The notes beneath the pieces were generated by a model. That model saw nothing but the letters and a program-made list of their open reading frames with translations, did not search any database and was not told the origin of the DNA. The position numbers were made by a program, and so were the translations under genes. Shown here piece by piece: positions 1 through 8,467 of a DNA stretch of 64,000 bases. Origin of the DNA: Pseudomonas sp. (GTDB taxonomy: Bacteria > Pseudomonadota > Gammaproteobacteria > Pseudomonadales > Pseudomonadaceae); NCBI RefSeq assembly GCF_017744435.1, contig NZ_JAGIBG010000009.1, forward strand, positions 62,001 through 126,000, read 5' to 3'. How positions within the stretch are numbered: the stretch's first letter is position 1; every line of letters starts with the position of its first letter.

Positions 1-3
1 TGT

Positions 4-50
4 ATGGCACCGGCTCTGCCGGTGTTCGCGGGCAAGCCCGCTCCCACAGA
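4..50. repeat. REP-like palindromic repeat (family A, single copy)
   Basis: The segment contains a short GGCACCGG..CCGGTG arm followed by the core GCGGGCAAGCCCGCTCCCAC. The same core recurs at 11286-11390 and 45620-45708, and a variant at 26861-26965, all between genes. This is the usual look of Pseudomonas REP elements. It lies just past the 3' end of the minus-strand gene that follows. Confidence 0.75.
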
Positions 51-76
51 GAATGCGGAGCGCCTGGATACAGGGA

Positions 77-688
77 TTATTGCTGGTCGTTGTAGTGGAA
101 CTTGGGCATTTCCCAATGGAAACGGATCGCCAGCAAGCGCACCAGGAAGCCACCGAACAAGGTCAGCAGCATCGCCTGCTCCGCTGGTAGCTTGAAGTAC
201 ACGCAGCCCAGATAGAACCAGGCCGCCGCGAACGACACGCTGGCATACAGCTCGCGACGGAACACCAGCGGGATGTCGTTGCAGAAGATATCCCGCAGGA
301 TCCCGCCAAACACCCCGGTGATCACCCCGCTGATCGATGCCACCAGCATGCCCTGCCCCATCTCCAGCGCAGTCATGCAGCCAATCAAGGTAAAGGCCAC
401 CAGGCCCAGGGCATCCAGCACCAGGAACAGCGAACGCAAACGGCGCATCATCGGCGCGATGAAAATCGTCAGGAGCGCGGCGCAGCTGGTCAATACCAGG
501 TATTCCGGGTGCTTCACCCAAGTCAGCGGGTAATGCCCAAGCAGCACGTCGCGCACCGAGCCGCCACCCAGGGCGGTCACACAGGCGATCAGCACCACGC
601 CAAACCAGTCCATGCCGCGGCGGCCGGCAGACAGGGCGCCGGTCATGGCTTCGGCAGTAATGGCGATCAGGTAGAGCATCAACAACAT
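77..688 (-). CDS. YicG/UPF0126-family membrane protein (TRIC-type cation channel family)
   Basis: A 203-residue, strongly hydrophobic protein with about seven membrane segments. It has the duplicated glycine-rich pattern of this family (TALGGGSVRDVLLGHYPLTW near residue 50 and GVFGGILRDIFCNDIPLV near residue 125). The family is structurally related to trimeric intracellular cation channels, and its bacterial role is poorly defined. The frame is open further upstream, but the start at 688 gives the usual family length of about 205 residues and puts the first membrane helix at the N-terminus. A second ATG lies three codons later. It lies downstream of orn on the same strand with a gap of about 90 bp. 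Confidence 0.85.
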   Translation of the reverse strand: MLLMLYLIAITAEAMTGALSAGRRGMDWFGVVLIACVTALGGGSVRDVLLGHYPLTWVKHPEYLVLTSCAALLTIFIAPMMRRLRSLFLVLDALGLVAFTLIGCMTALEMGQGMLVASISGVITGVFGGILRDIFCNDIPLVFRRELYASVSFAAAWFYLGCVYFKLPAEQAMLLTLFGGFLVRLLAIRFHWEMPKFHYNDQQ

Positions 689-779
689 GGCGCGGGTCCG
701 TGCGGGAAAGGCGCGCAGTCTAACCAGTTGCCTGAGGCACCAAAAGAGGGCGCGAGCACAATATCTGCGCCCTTTCGGC

Positions 780-1322
780 TCACACCTTGATGAAATGCTC
801 GCGGTAGTGACGCAGTTCGGCGATCGACTCGCGGATATCGTCCAGCGCCAGGTGGGTGCTGCCCTTCTTGAAGCTGTCACGCACATCCGGCGCCCAGCGT
901 GCCGCCAGCTCTTTCAGGGTGGAGACATCGAGGTTGCGATAGTGGAAGTAGTTTTCCAGGCCGCGCATGTGCCGATAGAGGAAGCGACGATCCTGGCAGA
1001 TGCTGTTGCCGCAGATCGGCGACTTGCCTTTTGGCACCCACTGCTCGAGGAAGGCGATGGTCTGCGCTTCGGCTTCGGCCATGCTGATCTTGCTGTCACG
1101 CACGCGCTGGGTCAGGCCCGAGGCGCCGTGGGTGCGGGTGTTCCACTCGTCCATGCGCGCCAGCACTTCGTCACTGTGGTGGATGGCGATCACCGGGCCT
1201 TCGGCCAGGGTGTTGAGCTCGCTGTCGGTGACGATGGTGGCCATCTCGATGATGACGTCGTGGTCCGGATCCAGGCCGGTCATTTCCAGATCGATCCAGA
1301 TCAGGTTCTGTGGGTTCTGCAT
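780..1322 (-). CDS. orn: Oligoribonuclease
   Basis: A 180-residue DEDDh 3'-5' exonuclease that degrades di- to pentaribonucleotides, including pGpG from cyclic di-GMP turnover. The first metal motif is D11 and E13 in [10 protein letters not shown]. Exo II lies in [11 protein letters not shown], and the HLALDDI block holds the catalytic His and last Asp. Length and sequence match Orn over the whole protein. The start at 1322 is preceded by a GAGGAG ribosome site about 7 bases away; the upstream in-frame codons do not belong to the family. It is divergent from rsgA, as in many pseudomonads. Confidence 0.97.
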   Translation of the reverse strand: MQNPQNLIWIDLEMTGLDPDHDVIIEMATIVTDSELNTLAEGPVIAIHHSDEVLARMDEWNTRTHGASGLTQRVRDSKISMAEAEAQTIAFLEQWVPKGKSPICGNSICQDRRFLYRHMRGLENYFHYRNLDVSTLKELAARWAPDVRDSFKKGSTHLALDDIRESIAELRHYREHFIKV

Positions 1323-1463
1323 GAAGGGGCTCCTCGTATAGGCCGTCATATTAGCCTAGCGACGCCGGCCTGCGCATGCGCGGCGCAAAGGTAACCAGAA
1401 TGGTCAGTGAGCTGGCGTGCTAAACTGCCTGCCGTTTTCAACTTGCCCCACCTTGGAAGGTCC

Positions 1464-2495
1464 ATGGCCAAACGCCAGCTCAATCGTCGCCAGAACTGGC
1501 GTATCGAAAAAATCCAGAACGAACGCGCCGCTCGCGCCGCCAAACGCGAACAGCACGTGCTGCAGGAGCTGGAGGGCGGCGACCTGGGGCCGGAACAGTT
1601 GGGCCTGGTGATTGCCCACTTCGGCGTGCAGGTCGAGGTGGAAGCCCAGGACGGCGAAGCCGCCGGCCAGGTATTCCGCTGCCACCTGCGGGCCAACCTG
1701 CCGGCGCTGGTCACGGGCGACCGAGTGGTTTGGCGGGCCGGCAACCAGGGCATCGGCGTGATCGTCGCGCAGATGCCGCGAAGCACCGAGTTGTGCCGGC
1801 CGAACAACCACGGTCAGCTCAAGCCGGTCGCGGCCAACGTCGACCTGATCGTGATCGTCTTCGCCCCGGCACCGGAGCCACACCCGAACCTGATCGACCG
1901 TTACCTGGTGGCCGCCGAGCACGCCGGCATTCGCCCGCTGTTGTTGCTGAACAAGGCCGACCTGATCGACGAAGAAAACGGCCCGGGCCTGCACGCACTG
2001 CTCGAGGTCTACCGCGACCTGGGCTACCCGCTGCTGGAAGTCTCTGCGCACCACGGCGACGGCATGCTGCGCCTGCAGCAGATGCTCGACGGGCACATCA
2101 GCGTGTTCGTCGGCCAGTCGGGCGTGGGCAAGTCGTCGCTGGTCAACAGCCTGCTGCCTGAGGCCGGCACCCGCGTCGGCGACCTGTCCGAATGGTCTGG
2201 CCAAGGCCAGCACACCACCACCACGGCGCGCCTGTATCACTTCCCCAACGGCGGCGATCTGATCGATTCGCCGGGCATCCGCGAATTCGGCCTCGGCCAT
2301 GTCAGCCGCGACGACGTCGAGGACGGCTTCATCGAATTCCGCGATTTGTTCGGCACTTGCCGCTTCCGCGACTGCAAGCATGATCGCGAACCGGGATGCG
2401 CACTGCTCAAGGCCCTCGAAGACGGCCGCATCAAGCCGCAGCGGATGAACAGCTACCGTTCGATCATCGCCAGCTTGCCGGAAGACAGTTACTGA
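1464..2495 (+). CDS. rsgA: Ribosome small subunit-dependent GTPase A
   Basis: A 343-residue circularly permuted GTPase that checks late maturation of the 30S subunit. The N-terminal basic stretch and OB fold come first, then the G motifs in permuted order: NKAD (163-166), GQSGVGKS (217-224) and DSPG (268-271). The C-terminal zinc site is C299, C304, H306 and C312. The start at 1464 follows GGAAGG. A hairpin directly after the stop (2511-2541) probably ends its transcript. Full length, no anomalies. Confidence 0.97.
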   Translation: MAKRQLNRRQNWRIEKIQNERAARAAKREQHVLQELEGGDLGPEQLGLVIAHFGVQVEVEAQDGEAAGQVFRCHLRANLPALVTGDRVVWRAGNQGIGVIVAQMPRSTELCRPNNHGQLKPVAANVDLIVIVFAPAPEPHPNLIDRYLVAAEHAGIRPLLLLNKADLIDEENGPGLHALLEVYRDLGYPLLEVSAHHGDGMLRLQQMLDGHISVFVGQSGVGKSSLVNSLLPEAGTRVGDLSEWSGQGQHTTTTARLYHFPNGGDLIDSPGIREFGLGHVSRDDVEDGFIEFRDLFGTCRFRDCKHDREPGCALLKALEDGRIKPQRMNSYRSIIASLPEDSY

Positions 2496-2510
2496 TTTGT
2501 AGGAATTATT

Positions 2511-2541
2511 ACCGGAGTGCGTAGGACGCCTCCGGTTTTCC
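2511..2541 (+). terminator. Probable rho-independent terminator after rsgA
   Basis: An inverted repeat with outer arms ACCGGAG and CTCCGGT and inner arms GCGT and ACGC around a 3-base loop, followed at once by a TTTT tract. It begins 15 bases after the rsgA stop. Confidence 0.8.
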
Positions 2542-2608
2542 TGCCATCTATTGCCCTACCTGTCGCTTTCCCTGAAGGTCATGACTTCTATCAGGGAGGG
2601 CATCGGCG

Positions 2609-3089
2609 ATGCCGGTTTTTTATCAGTTACCGCCATGAAGAGCGGCTTCACGCCTTCATCCTCAACGAACGCCTGCTGCTCGAAGGCATCACCGCGCAGT
2701 TGGTGGAGTTCGGTGCCGACGGGCACACCCGCGAAGACGCTCATGGCAGCGCCTGCCAACAGTTGAACGATGCAACCCACTGGATCGGCCTGCTACCCGC
2801 AGAAGCCGCCGATGACTGGTGGACTGCCAGGCTGCTGGAGGCTGCGGTAACAGCCAATCGACGGGTGAGTTTCTATCGCAGCGGGGACTGCGAACTGCTC
2901 GAGCAGCTTGACAGGTGGCCAGTGATGCGCGAACGGGCGCATATCGACCTGTTCGTGCGGGCGTATCACGATGAGTGCACGTTTCAACGGGCGATGATTC
3001 TGCCAGCGGGGCATAGGGCGAGTGTCGACCGGGACAATGCGGATTTCTTTCATGCCGATCTCAAGGCCAAGATCAGGCGGGGGTTCTGA
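2609..3089 (+). pseudogene. TIR-like (FISYRH) domain protein, disrupted by a +1 frameshift at a T6 run
   Basis: The ATG at 2609 follows a good GGGAGGG ribosome site and encodes MPVF, but the frame hits TGA at 2636. Dropping one T from the six-T run at 2616-2621 joins it to the long downstream frame and gives MPVFISYRHEERLHAFILNE, an N-terminus typical of small TIR-domain proteins of Pseudomonas. The downstream frame stays open to 3089 and ends KAKIRRGF, so the repaired protein would be about 159 residues. The only in-frame start upstream (GTG 2517) lies inside the rsgA terminator and is unlikely. TIR domains act in NAD cleavage or protein binding; the role here is unknown. It may be a real mutation, a sequencing error or slippage. 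Confidence 0.7.
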
Positions 3090-3094
3090 GTCTT

Positions 3095-3113
3095 GGGGCC
3101 GCTTTGCGGCCCC
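3095..3113. terminator. Hairpin between convergent TIR-like gene and motB
   Basis: A perfect 8-bp stem, GGGGCCGC and GCGGCCCC, with loop TTT. It lies midway between the two convergent stops. There is no clear T tract on either side, so termination is plausible but not certain. Confidence 0.5.
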
Positions 3114-3122
3114 TGTCAGCCA

Positions 3123-4157
3123 TTACTGGTTTTTTTGTTCATCCATCTTCAAGGTCCCATCCTCGAAGATGTTCAGCTTCTGGCGCAACTCACGCGGCTG
3201 CATCGGCGCCTGGTCAGCTGCATCCCCTGCCGCCGGTGCTGCCGGGGCAGTGGCGCCAGGCGCTGCACCTGCAGGCGGAGCCGGCTGGGCTGGCGCCTCA
3301 GGGGCACCCTGCTCACCCTCGATATTGCGCTGCGCCTTCTTGGTCAGGACGATGATGTCGATACGCCGGTTGACCGGGTTGAACGGGTCCTTGCGATCGA
3401 ACAGCGACGAAGAGGCATAACCCACCACCCGCGCCACCTGGCCATCCGGGTAACCACCGGCAACCAGGGCGCGACGGGCAGCGTTGGCACGGTTGGCCGA
3501 GAGCTCCCAGTTACCGAAGTCGCCAGTACCGGAGTACGGCTTGGCATCGGTGTGCCCACTGATACTGATCTTGTTCGGCACCGCCTTGATGGTGTCGGCC
3601 ATGGCCAGCAGGATGTCTTCGAAGTACGGCTGCAGACGCGCACTGCCGATATCGAACATCGGCCGGTTCTCGGCATCCATGATCTGAATGCGCAGGCCGT
3701 CCTGGGTAATTTCGAACAGGATCTGGTCCTTGAATTTCTGCAGCTGCGGGTTCTCCTCAACCTTGTTCTGCAGCTCCTGCAGCAGCAACTCGAGGCGCTC
3801 GCGCTCGACCTGTTCGGCCATGGTCTCGACCTGGTCCTTGTCCAGCTGGATGCTGGTGTCAGGCGTGGGCTCGGACTTCTGCTCCGGGTTGATGGTCTTT
3901 TCCGGCGCCAGCTGCGGCGAACCACCCAGGTCGATGATGTAAGGCGTACCACTCTCGGAAAAACCGATCGGGTCCTTGAAGTAGCCGGCAATGGCGATCT
4001 TCTGTTCAGGCGTAGCCGTGGATAACAGCCACAGCACCAGGAAGAACGCCATCATCGCCGTGGCGAAGTCGGCGAAGGCGATCTTCCAGGCGCCGCCATG
4101 GTGCCCGCCACCGAAGCGCTTGACGCGCTTGATGATTATCGGCTGATTGTTCTCCAT
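3123..4157 (-). CDS. motB: Flagellar stator protein MotB
   Basis: A 344-residue stator subunit. A basic, glycine-rich N-terminus (FGGGHHGGAWKIAFADFATA) leads into one membrane helix. The proton-carrying Asp is D30, in the conserved FADFATA. The C-terminal half is an OmpA-like peptidoglycan-binding domain (about residues 165-280: ISGHTDAKPYSG, NWELSANRANAARR, RRIDIIVL). A tail rich in Ala and Pro follows. It starts three bases after the motA stop, so the pair is co-transcribed. With MotA it forms the proton channel that drives flagellar rotation. Confidence 0.96.
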   Translation of the reverse strand: MENNQPIIIKRVKRFGGGHHGGAWKIAFADFATAMMAFFLVLWLLSTATPEQKIAIAGYFKDPIGFSESGTPYIIDLGGSPQLAPEKTINPEQKSEPTPDTSIQLDKDQVETMAEQVERERLELLLQELQNKVEENPQLQKFKDQILFEITQDGLRIQIMDAENRPMFDIGSARLQPYFEDILLAMADTIKAVPNKISISGHTDAKPYSGTGDFGNWELSANRANAARRALVAGGYPDGQVARVVGYASSSLFDRKDPFNPVNRRIDIIVLTKKAQRNIEGEQGAPEAPAQPAPPAGAAPGATAPAAPAAGDAADQAPMQPRELRQKLNIFEDGTLKMDEQKNQ

Positions 4158-4160
4158 GAC

Positions 4161-5012
4161 TCAGCGACCGCGAACCGCTTGTTCCAGCTCGGCGAAGCTT
4201 GGACGGTGCTTCGGATACAGCACCTTGCGCCCGAACTCGACAGCCAGCGAAGGCGGCATGCCAGAGGCCGAGGCCACCAGAGAGGCCTTGATCGATTCGT
4301 AGAGGTTGAGCTCTTCCTTGGCATCATGCTCAAGGCACTTGGCCAGCGGGCCGAAGAAGCCATAGGCCGCGAGAATACCGAAGAAGGTACCGACCAGTGC
4401 CGCACCGACGTGCATGCCGATGGCCTTCTGGTCGCCATCGCCGAGCGACGCCATGGTCACCACGATACCCAGCACCGCCGCAACGATACCGAAGCCAGGC
4501 ATACCGTCGGCGATGCCGGTGACCGCATGCGACGGGTGCTCGAGCTCTTCCTTCATGCTCAGCAGCTCCATGTCGAACAGGCCTTCGAGTTCATGGGGTG
4601 CCATGTTGCCGGTGGACATGATGCGCAGGTAGTCGCAGATGAACGCGGTCATGCGCTCGTCGCCCAGCACTGCCGGGTACTTGGCGAAGATCGGGCTGGC
4701 GGCGGCGTCTTCGATATCGCTCTCGATCGCCATCATGCCTTCGCGACGGCTCTTGTTGAGGATCTCGTATACCAGGCCCAGCACTTCCAGATAGAACGTA
4801 TGGGAAAAGCGTGAGCCGAACATCTTCATCGACTTCTTGATTACATGCATAGTCATGTAACCAGGGTTGGCCTGCATGAAGGCGCCAAAGGCTGCACCGC
4901 CGATGATCAGCACTTCGAACGGCTGGATCAGCGCCGCGATCTTGCCGTGGGAGAGCACATATCCGCCGAGCACGCTCGCGAATACGACGATGATGCCGAT
5001 AATTTTAGCCAT
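4161..5012 (-). CDS. motA: Flagellar stator protein MotA
   Basis: A 283-residue membrane protein with the MotA/ExbB pattern: two N-terminal helices (IIGIIVVFASVLGGYVLSHG; IIGGAAFGAFMQAN), a large cytoplasmic loop with the charged residues that contact FliG, and two more helices beginning at GMPGFGIVAAVLGIVVTMASLG, which carries the conserved proline. Length is normal. It is transcribed with motB from an apparent FliA promoter 65-91 bases upstream of the start. Confidence 0.97.
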   Translation of the reverse strand: MAKIIGIIVVFASVLGGYVLSHGKIAALIQPFEVLIIGGAAFGAFMQANPGYMTMHVIKKSMKMFGSRFSHTFYLEVLGLVYEILNKSRREGMMAIESDIEDAAASPIFAKYPAVLGDERMTAFICDYLRIMSTGNMAPHELEGLFDMELLSMKEELEHPSHAVTGIADGMPGFGIVAAVLGIVVTMASLGDGDQKAIGMHVGAALVGTFFGILAAYGFFGPLAKCLEHDAKEELNLYESIKASLVASASGMPPSLAVEFGRKVLYPKHRPSFAELEQAVRGR

Positions 5013-5076
5013 AGGTTCAAAGCACTTGCTGTCGTGGTCAGGGTGAGGGACGGGAGCTTTAAAACTCTTCTTCTAC

Positions 5077-5103
5077 TTATCGGCAGAACTGCGCCAGACT
5101 ATA
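5077..5103 (-). promoter_or_regulatory. FliA (sigma-28) type promoter for motAB
   Basis: On the minus strand the sequence reads TATAGTCT, 11 bases, then GCCGATAA. The -10 element is identical to the sigma-28 consensus and the -35 matches 6 of 8 positions of TAAAGTTT at the correct spacing. It lies 64 bases before the motA start in the divergent gap to the HDOD gene, which fits late flagellar class expression. Confidence 0.8.
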
Positions 5104-5142
5104 GCCACTAAAAGCGAAAAGCCAGTTCGGACTGATGTCAAA

Positions 5143-6678
5143 ATGCCAATGGAATCCAAGGTGCCCACTCAGAATCCGCGTACTGTAGAAGCCTGGGTCA
5201 AGCTGCTCGACGGTGTTCGTGTACCGGTCCCGAAGCAGAGTTACGACCGGGTCATGAGCGCGATCAACGACAATCGCCGCTCGTTGCGCGACATCGCTGA
5301 ACTGATGCAGGACAGCCCCGCCCTGGTGCTGTCGGTGATGCGCGAGGCCAACCACCCCGCCAACGCCAGCCAGGCCGAACCGGCTGAGAGCCTGGAAATT
5401 GCCCTGAACCGCCTGGGCCTGGCACGCAGCAGGGAACTGCTGATGCGCCTGCCTGCCCTGCCGGAAGACGACATCCCGCCGGTGCTGCGCCAATTCCTGT
5501 TGATCAGCCAGCACGCCGCGCAACAGGCCAACGGTCTTTTTGCCAGCCGCCTGGCGCGCCTGTGGCAGGAGATCCACTGGGGCAGCCTGCTGTTCCTGGC
5601 CCCCCTGTGGCCGTTGGCCCTGGCCCAGCCCAAGCTGCTGGACGCCTGGGAACTTCGGGTTATCCACAAGGGTGAAACGGCGGCCGACGTGGAGCAGGAA
5701 CTGTTCGGCGTGCGCATCTTCGCACTGTGCCAGGCCATGGCCGAACACTGGCGCCTGCCCAAATGGGTCACCCAAGGCTATCGCCTGCTGCTCGAAGAGC
5801 GCGACCAACTGGCCCTGGTCCTGAGCATTGCCCGCGAAGAAGACCTGCTCAGCCAGCAGCATCGCCTGGACGAAGCACCCGGCTTGCGCCGCTGGTTCAA
5901 CGAACCGGCCAATACCGTGCTGCTGGCCAACAACCTGGCGCTGGCAGCGCAGGTGGGCTGGGACAACCCGCATCTGCTGCGCTGGCAACTGCTGACCGCG
6001 CTGTACCTGCAGACCTCGCTGGAAGACGTGCAACAGCAGGTTCACCAACAAGCAGCAGCCAGCGCCCGGCGCCACGCCCGCCACGCCCTGTTCCACCCCG
6101 CCGAGGCGTTGATCTGGCCCTGGGACCAACGTCGCCCGCACCCGGACATGCTCACCCCGCCACCACCGTCCAGTGAGGCGCTCGGCCGCTGGCGCAAGCT
6201 GTGCCAGGAACTGCTGACCCAACCCAGCCCATTCACCAATTCCGTGCACCTGGCCACCCATGCACGCGAGGCGCTGGAAGCCTGCGGGATGCAGCGCATC
6301 ATGCTGCTGAGCCTGGACAAGACCGCCGATTACCTGCGCGTGCAGCAGATCGCCGGCCTGCCCAAGGAAGCCGGGGGCATCGCCCTGGACATCGAGCAGA
6401 ACAAGCTGCTGCAAAAGCTCATGAGCAAGGTCGGCCAACTGCGCCTGACGCCCGAGAACCACGCCCAGTTCTCGGCGCTGCTACCAGCTCCGCTGCGTGC
6501 GCTTTTCCATAGCGAACACCTGTTGCTGCGCTCGCTGGCCGTCGGTGACCAGGTGTTGATGCTGGCGGTGGCCGACCAGGGCGGCAAGCCACTGGCCGAT
6601 GTCAGCGTGCAGGCCTTCGGCAAGACTTCGCAATGTATCGAACGTGCGCTGGCGGTGTTTGCCAACCGCGGTGCCTGA
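5143..6678 (+). CDS. HDOD domain protein
   Basis: A 511-residue cytoplasmic protein. The N-terminal half (about residues 20-220) has the HDOD fold typical of bacterial signalling regulators (LRDIAELMQDSPALVLSVMR; ALNRLGLARSRELLMRLP) but I see no HD metal pair. The C-terminal third resembles a degenerate GAF-like sensor region (TNSVHLATHAREALEACGMQR). Two possible starts exist, 5143 and 5149, neither with a strong ribosome site; I keep the first. It is divergent from motAB, which suggests but does not prove a motility or second-messenger role. Confidence 0.85.
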   Translation: MPMESKVPTQNPRTVEAWVKLLDGVRVPVPKQSYDRVMSAINDNRRSLRDIAELMQDSPALVLSVMREANHPANASQAEPAESLEIALNRLGLARSRELLMRLPALPEDDIPPVLRQFLLISQHAAQQANGLFASRLARLWQEIHWGSLLFLAPLWPLALAQPKLLDAWELRVIHKGETAADVEQELFGVRIFALCQAMAEHWRLPKWVTQGYRLLLEERDQLALVLSIAREEDLLSQQHRLDEAPGLRRWFNEPANTVLLANNLALAAQVGWDNPHLLRWQLLTALYLQTSLEDVQQQVHQQAAASARRHARHALFHPAEALIWPWDQRRPHPDMLTPPPPSSEALGRWRKLCQELLTQPSPFTNSVHLATHAREALEACGMQRIMLLSLDKTADYLRVQQIAGLPKEAGGIALDIEQNKLLQKLMSKVGQLRLTPENHAQFSALLPAPLRALFHSEHLLLRSLAVGDQVLMLAVADQGGKPLADVSVQAFGKTSQCIERALAVFANRGA

Positions 6679-6722
6679 GCCTTGCGCTACAATCGCCCCT
6701 CTTTCCACACTGGAGAACGTGG

Positions 6723-7532
6723 ATGACTGACTTTTCCGGCCTGCCTTTGGTGATCGAAGCCGCAGACCTGCTGCCGCGCCTGGATTCACCCCAGCTGATC
6801 CTGGTCGACCTGAGCAGCGCCAACCGCTATGTCAGCGGGCACATCCCCGGCGCCCGCTTCGTCGAGGGCAAGCGCACCCAGCTCGGCCAGCCTCCGGCGC
6901 CCGGCCTGCTGCCGGCCCAGGCCGATCTGGAAAAGCTGTTCAGCGAGCTGGGCCACCGTGACGATGCCGTCTACGTGGTATACGACGACGAAGGTGGCGG
7001 CTGGGCCGGGCGCTTCATCTGGCTGCTCGATGTCATCGGCCATGCGCGCTACCACTACCTCAATGGCGGCATTCAGGCCTGGCCGGCGGACAAGCTCTCC
7101 ACCGATGTGCCAACGCCGGGCAATGCCCCCGTGCACCTGCAACTGCACGGCGAACCGACTGCCACGCGCGAATACCTGCAGAGCCGCTTGGGCGCCGACG
7201 ACCTGGTGGTCTGGGACGCCCGCGGCCCGCAGGAATTCAACGGCGAAAAAGTCCTGGCTGCCAAGGCTGGGCACATCCCCGGCGCCGTCAATTTCGAATG
7301 GACTGCTGGCATGGACCTCAACGATCACCTGCGCATCCGTGCGGACATCGCTGAAGTGCTGCAGCAACTGGGCATCACCCCGGACAAGGAAGTGATCACC
7401 CACTGCCAGACCCACCGCCGCTCCGGTTTCACCTACCTGGTGGCCAAGTCCCTCGGCTACCCACGCATCAAGGCCTATGCCGGTTCGTGGAGCGAATGGG
7501 GCAACCACCCGGACACGCCTGTCGAAGTTTAA
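6723..7532 (+). CDS. rhdA: Thiosulfate sulfurtransferase (two-domain rhodanese)
   Basis: A 269-residue tandem rhodanese that moves sulfur from thiosulfate to a thiol acceptor or cyanide. The N-terminal domain (residues 1-125) lacks the cysteine and is structural. The C-terminal domain carries the catalytic loop CQTHRRSG with C228, very close to the Azotobacter RhdA loop CQTHHRSG rather than the animal CRKG loop. The start at 6723 follows GGAGA. The psd start lies 14 bases after its stop, so the two are likely co-transcribed. Confidence 0.92.
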   Translation: MTDFSGLPLVIEAADLLPRLDSPQLILVDLSSANRYVSGHIPGARFVEGKRTQLGQPPAPGLLPAQADLEKLFSELGHRDDAVYVVYDDEGGGWAGRFIWLLDVIGHARYHYLNGGIQAWPADKLSTDVPTPGNAPVHLQLHGEPTATREYLQSRLGADDLVVWDARGPQEFNGEKVLAAKAGHIPGAVNFEWTAGMDLNDHLRIRADIAEVLQQLGITPDKEVITHCQTHRRSGFTYLVAKSLGYPRIKAYAGSWSEWGNHPDTPVEV

Positions 7533-7546
7533 GGACATTCAACACA

Positions 7547-8410
7547 ATGAAATCCCGTCTGTTCATCCTCAGCCAGTACCTGCTGCCGCACCACTTGCTG
7601 TCGCGCCTGGCTGGCTGCGTCGCCGAGTGCCGTGCGCGCTGGTTCAAGAACGCCTTCACCGCCTGGTTTGCCAAGCGCTACCAGGTGAACATGAGCGAAG
7701 CGCTGGTCGAAGACCTCACCGCCTACGAGCATTTCAACGCCTTCTTCACCCGTGCCCTGAAACCCGGTGCACGCCCGCTGGACGAAACCCCGGGCGCAAT
7801 CCTCTGCCCGGCCGACGGTGCCGTCAGCCAGCTGGGCCCGATCGAACACGGTCGCATCTTCCAGGCCAAGGGCCACAGCTTCAGCGCGCTTGAGCTGCTC
7901 GGCGGTGATCCGGCACTGGCCGCGCCGTTCATGGGCGGTGAGTTCGCCACCATCTACCTGTCGCCGAAGGATTACCACCGCGTGCACATGCCGCTGGCCG
8001 GCACCCTGCGCGAGATGGTCTACGTGCCGGGCCGCCTGTTCTCGGTCAACCAGACCACTGCCGAGAACGTTCCAGAGCTGTTCGCACGCAACGAGCGCGT
8101 GGTGTGCCTGTTCGATACCGAGCGCGGGCCAATGGCCGTTGTGCTGGTCGGCGCCATGATCGTCGCTTCGATCGAGACCGTGTGGGCAGGCCTGGTCACT
8201 CCGCCAAAGCGTGAGCTGAAGACCTTCCGCTACGACGAAGAAAGCCGTGCGCCGATCCACCTGGAAAAAGGCGCCGAACTGGGTCGCTTCAAGCTGGGCT
8301 CGACCGCCATCGTGCTGTTCGGGCCGGAGCAAGTGAAATGGGCCCAGACCCTGGGTGCAGCTTCGGCTGTGCGCATGGGTGAACTGCTGGCGACCCCTGC
8401 CCAGGCTTGA
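7547..8410 (+). CDS. psd: Phosphatidylserine decarboxylase proenzyme
   Basis: A 287-residue membrane-associated enzyme that makes phosphatidylethanolamine from phosphatidylserine. Autocleavage at the LGST motif (residues 250-253) would turn S252 into the pyruvoyl group. The proposed charge-relay residues are visible as D90 (CPADGAV) and H147 (YHRVHMPLAG). Length matches other Pseudomonas Psd proteins. It is followed by a strong bidirectional terminator shared with serB. Confidence 0.97.
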   Translation: MKSRLFILSQYLLPHHLLSRLAGCVAECRARWFKNAFTAWFAKRYQVNMSEALVEDLTAYEHFNAFFTRALKPGARPLDETPGAILCPADGAVSQLGPIEHGRIFQAKGHSFSALELLGGDPALAAPFMGGEFATIYLSPKDYHRVHMPLAGTLREMVYVPGRLFSVNQTTAENVPELFARNERVVCLFDTERGPMAVVLVGAMIVASIETVWAGLVTPPKRELKTFRYDEESRAPIHLEKGAELGRFKLGSTAIVLFGPEQVKWAQTLGAASAVRMGELLATPAQA

Positions 8411-8420
8411 TCCTGGCAAT

Positions 8421-8458
8421 AAAAAAGGCCCTGCATGCGCATGCAGGGCCTTTTTTTT
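8421..8458. terminator. Bidirectional rho-independent terminator between psd and serB
   Basis: A run of A, a stem GGCCCTGCAT / ATGCAGGGCC with loop GCGC, then eight T. It is symmetrical, so it can end both the plus-strand psd transcript and the minus-strand serB transcript. Confidence 0.93.
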
Positions 8459-8467
8459 AACGGTGGA

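Noticed and set aside
5077..6462. A 461-codon minus-strand frame opposite the HDOD gene
   Set aside because: It overlaps the FliA promoter region and has the Gln-rich composition of a shadow frame.
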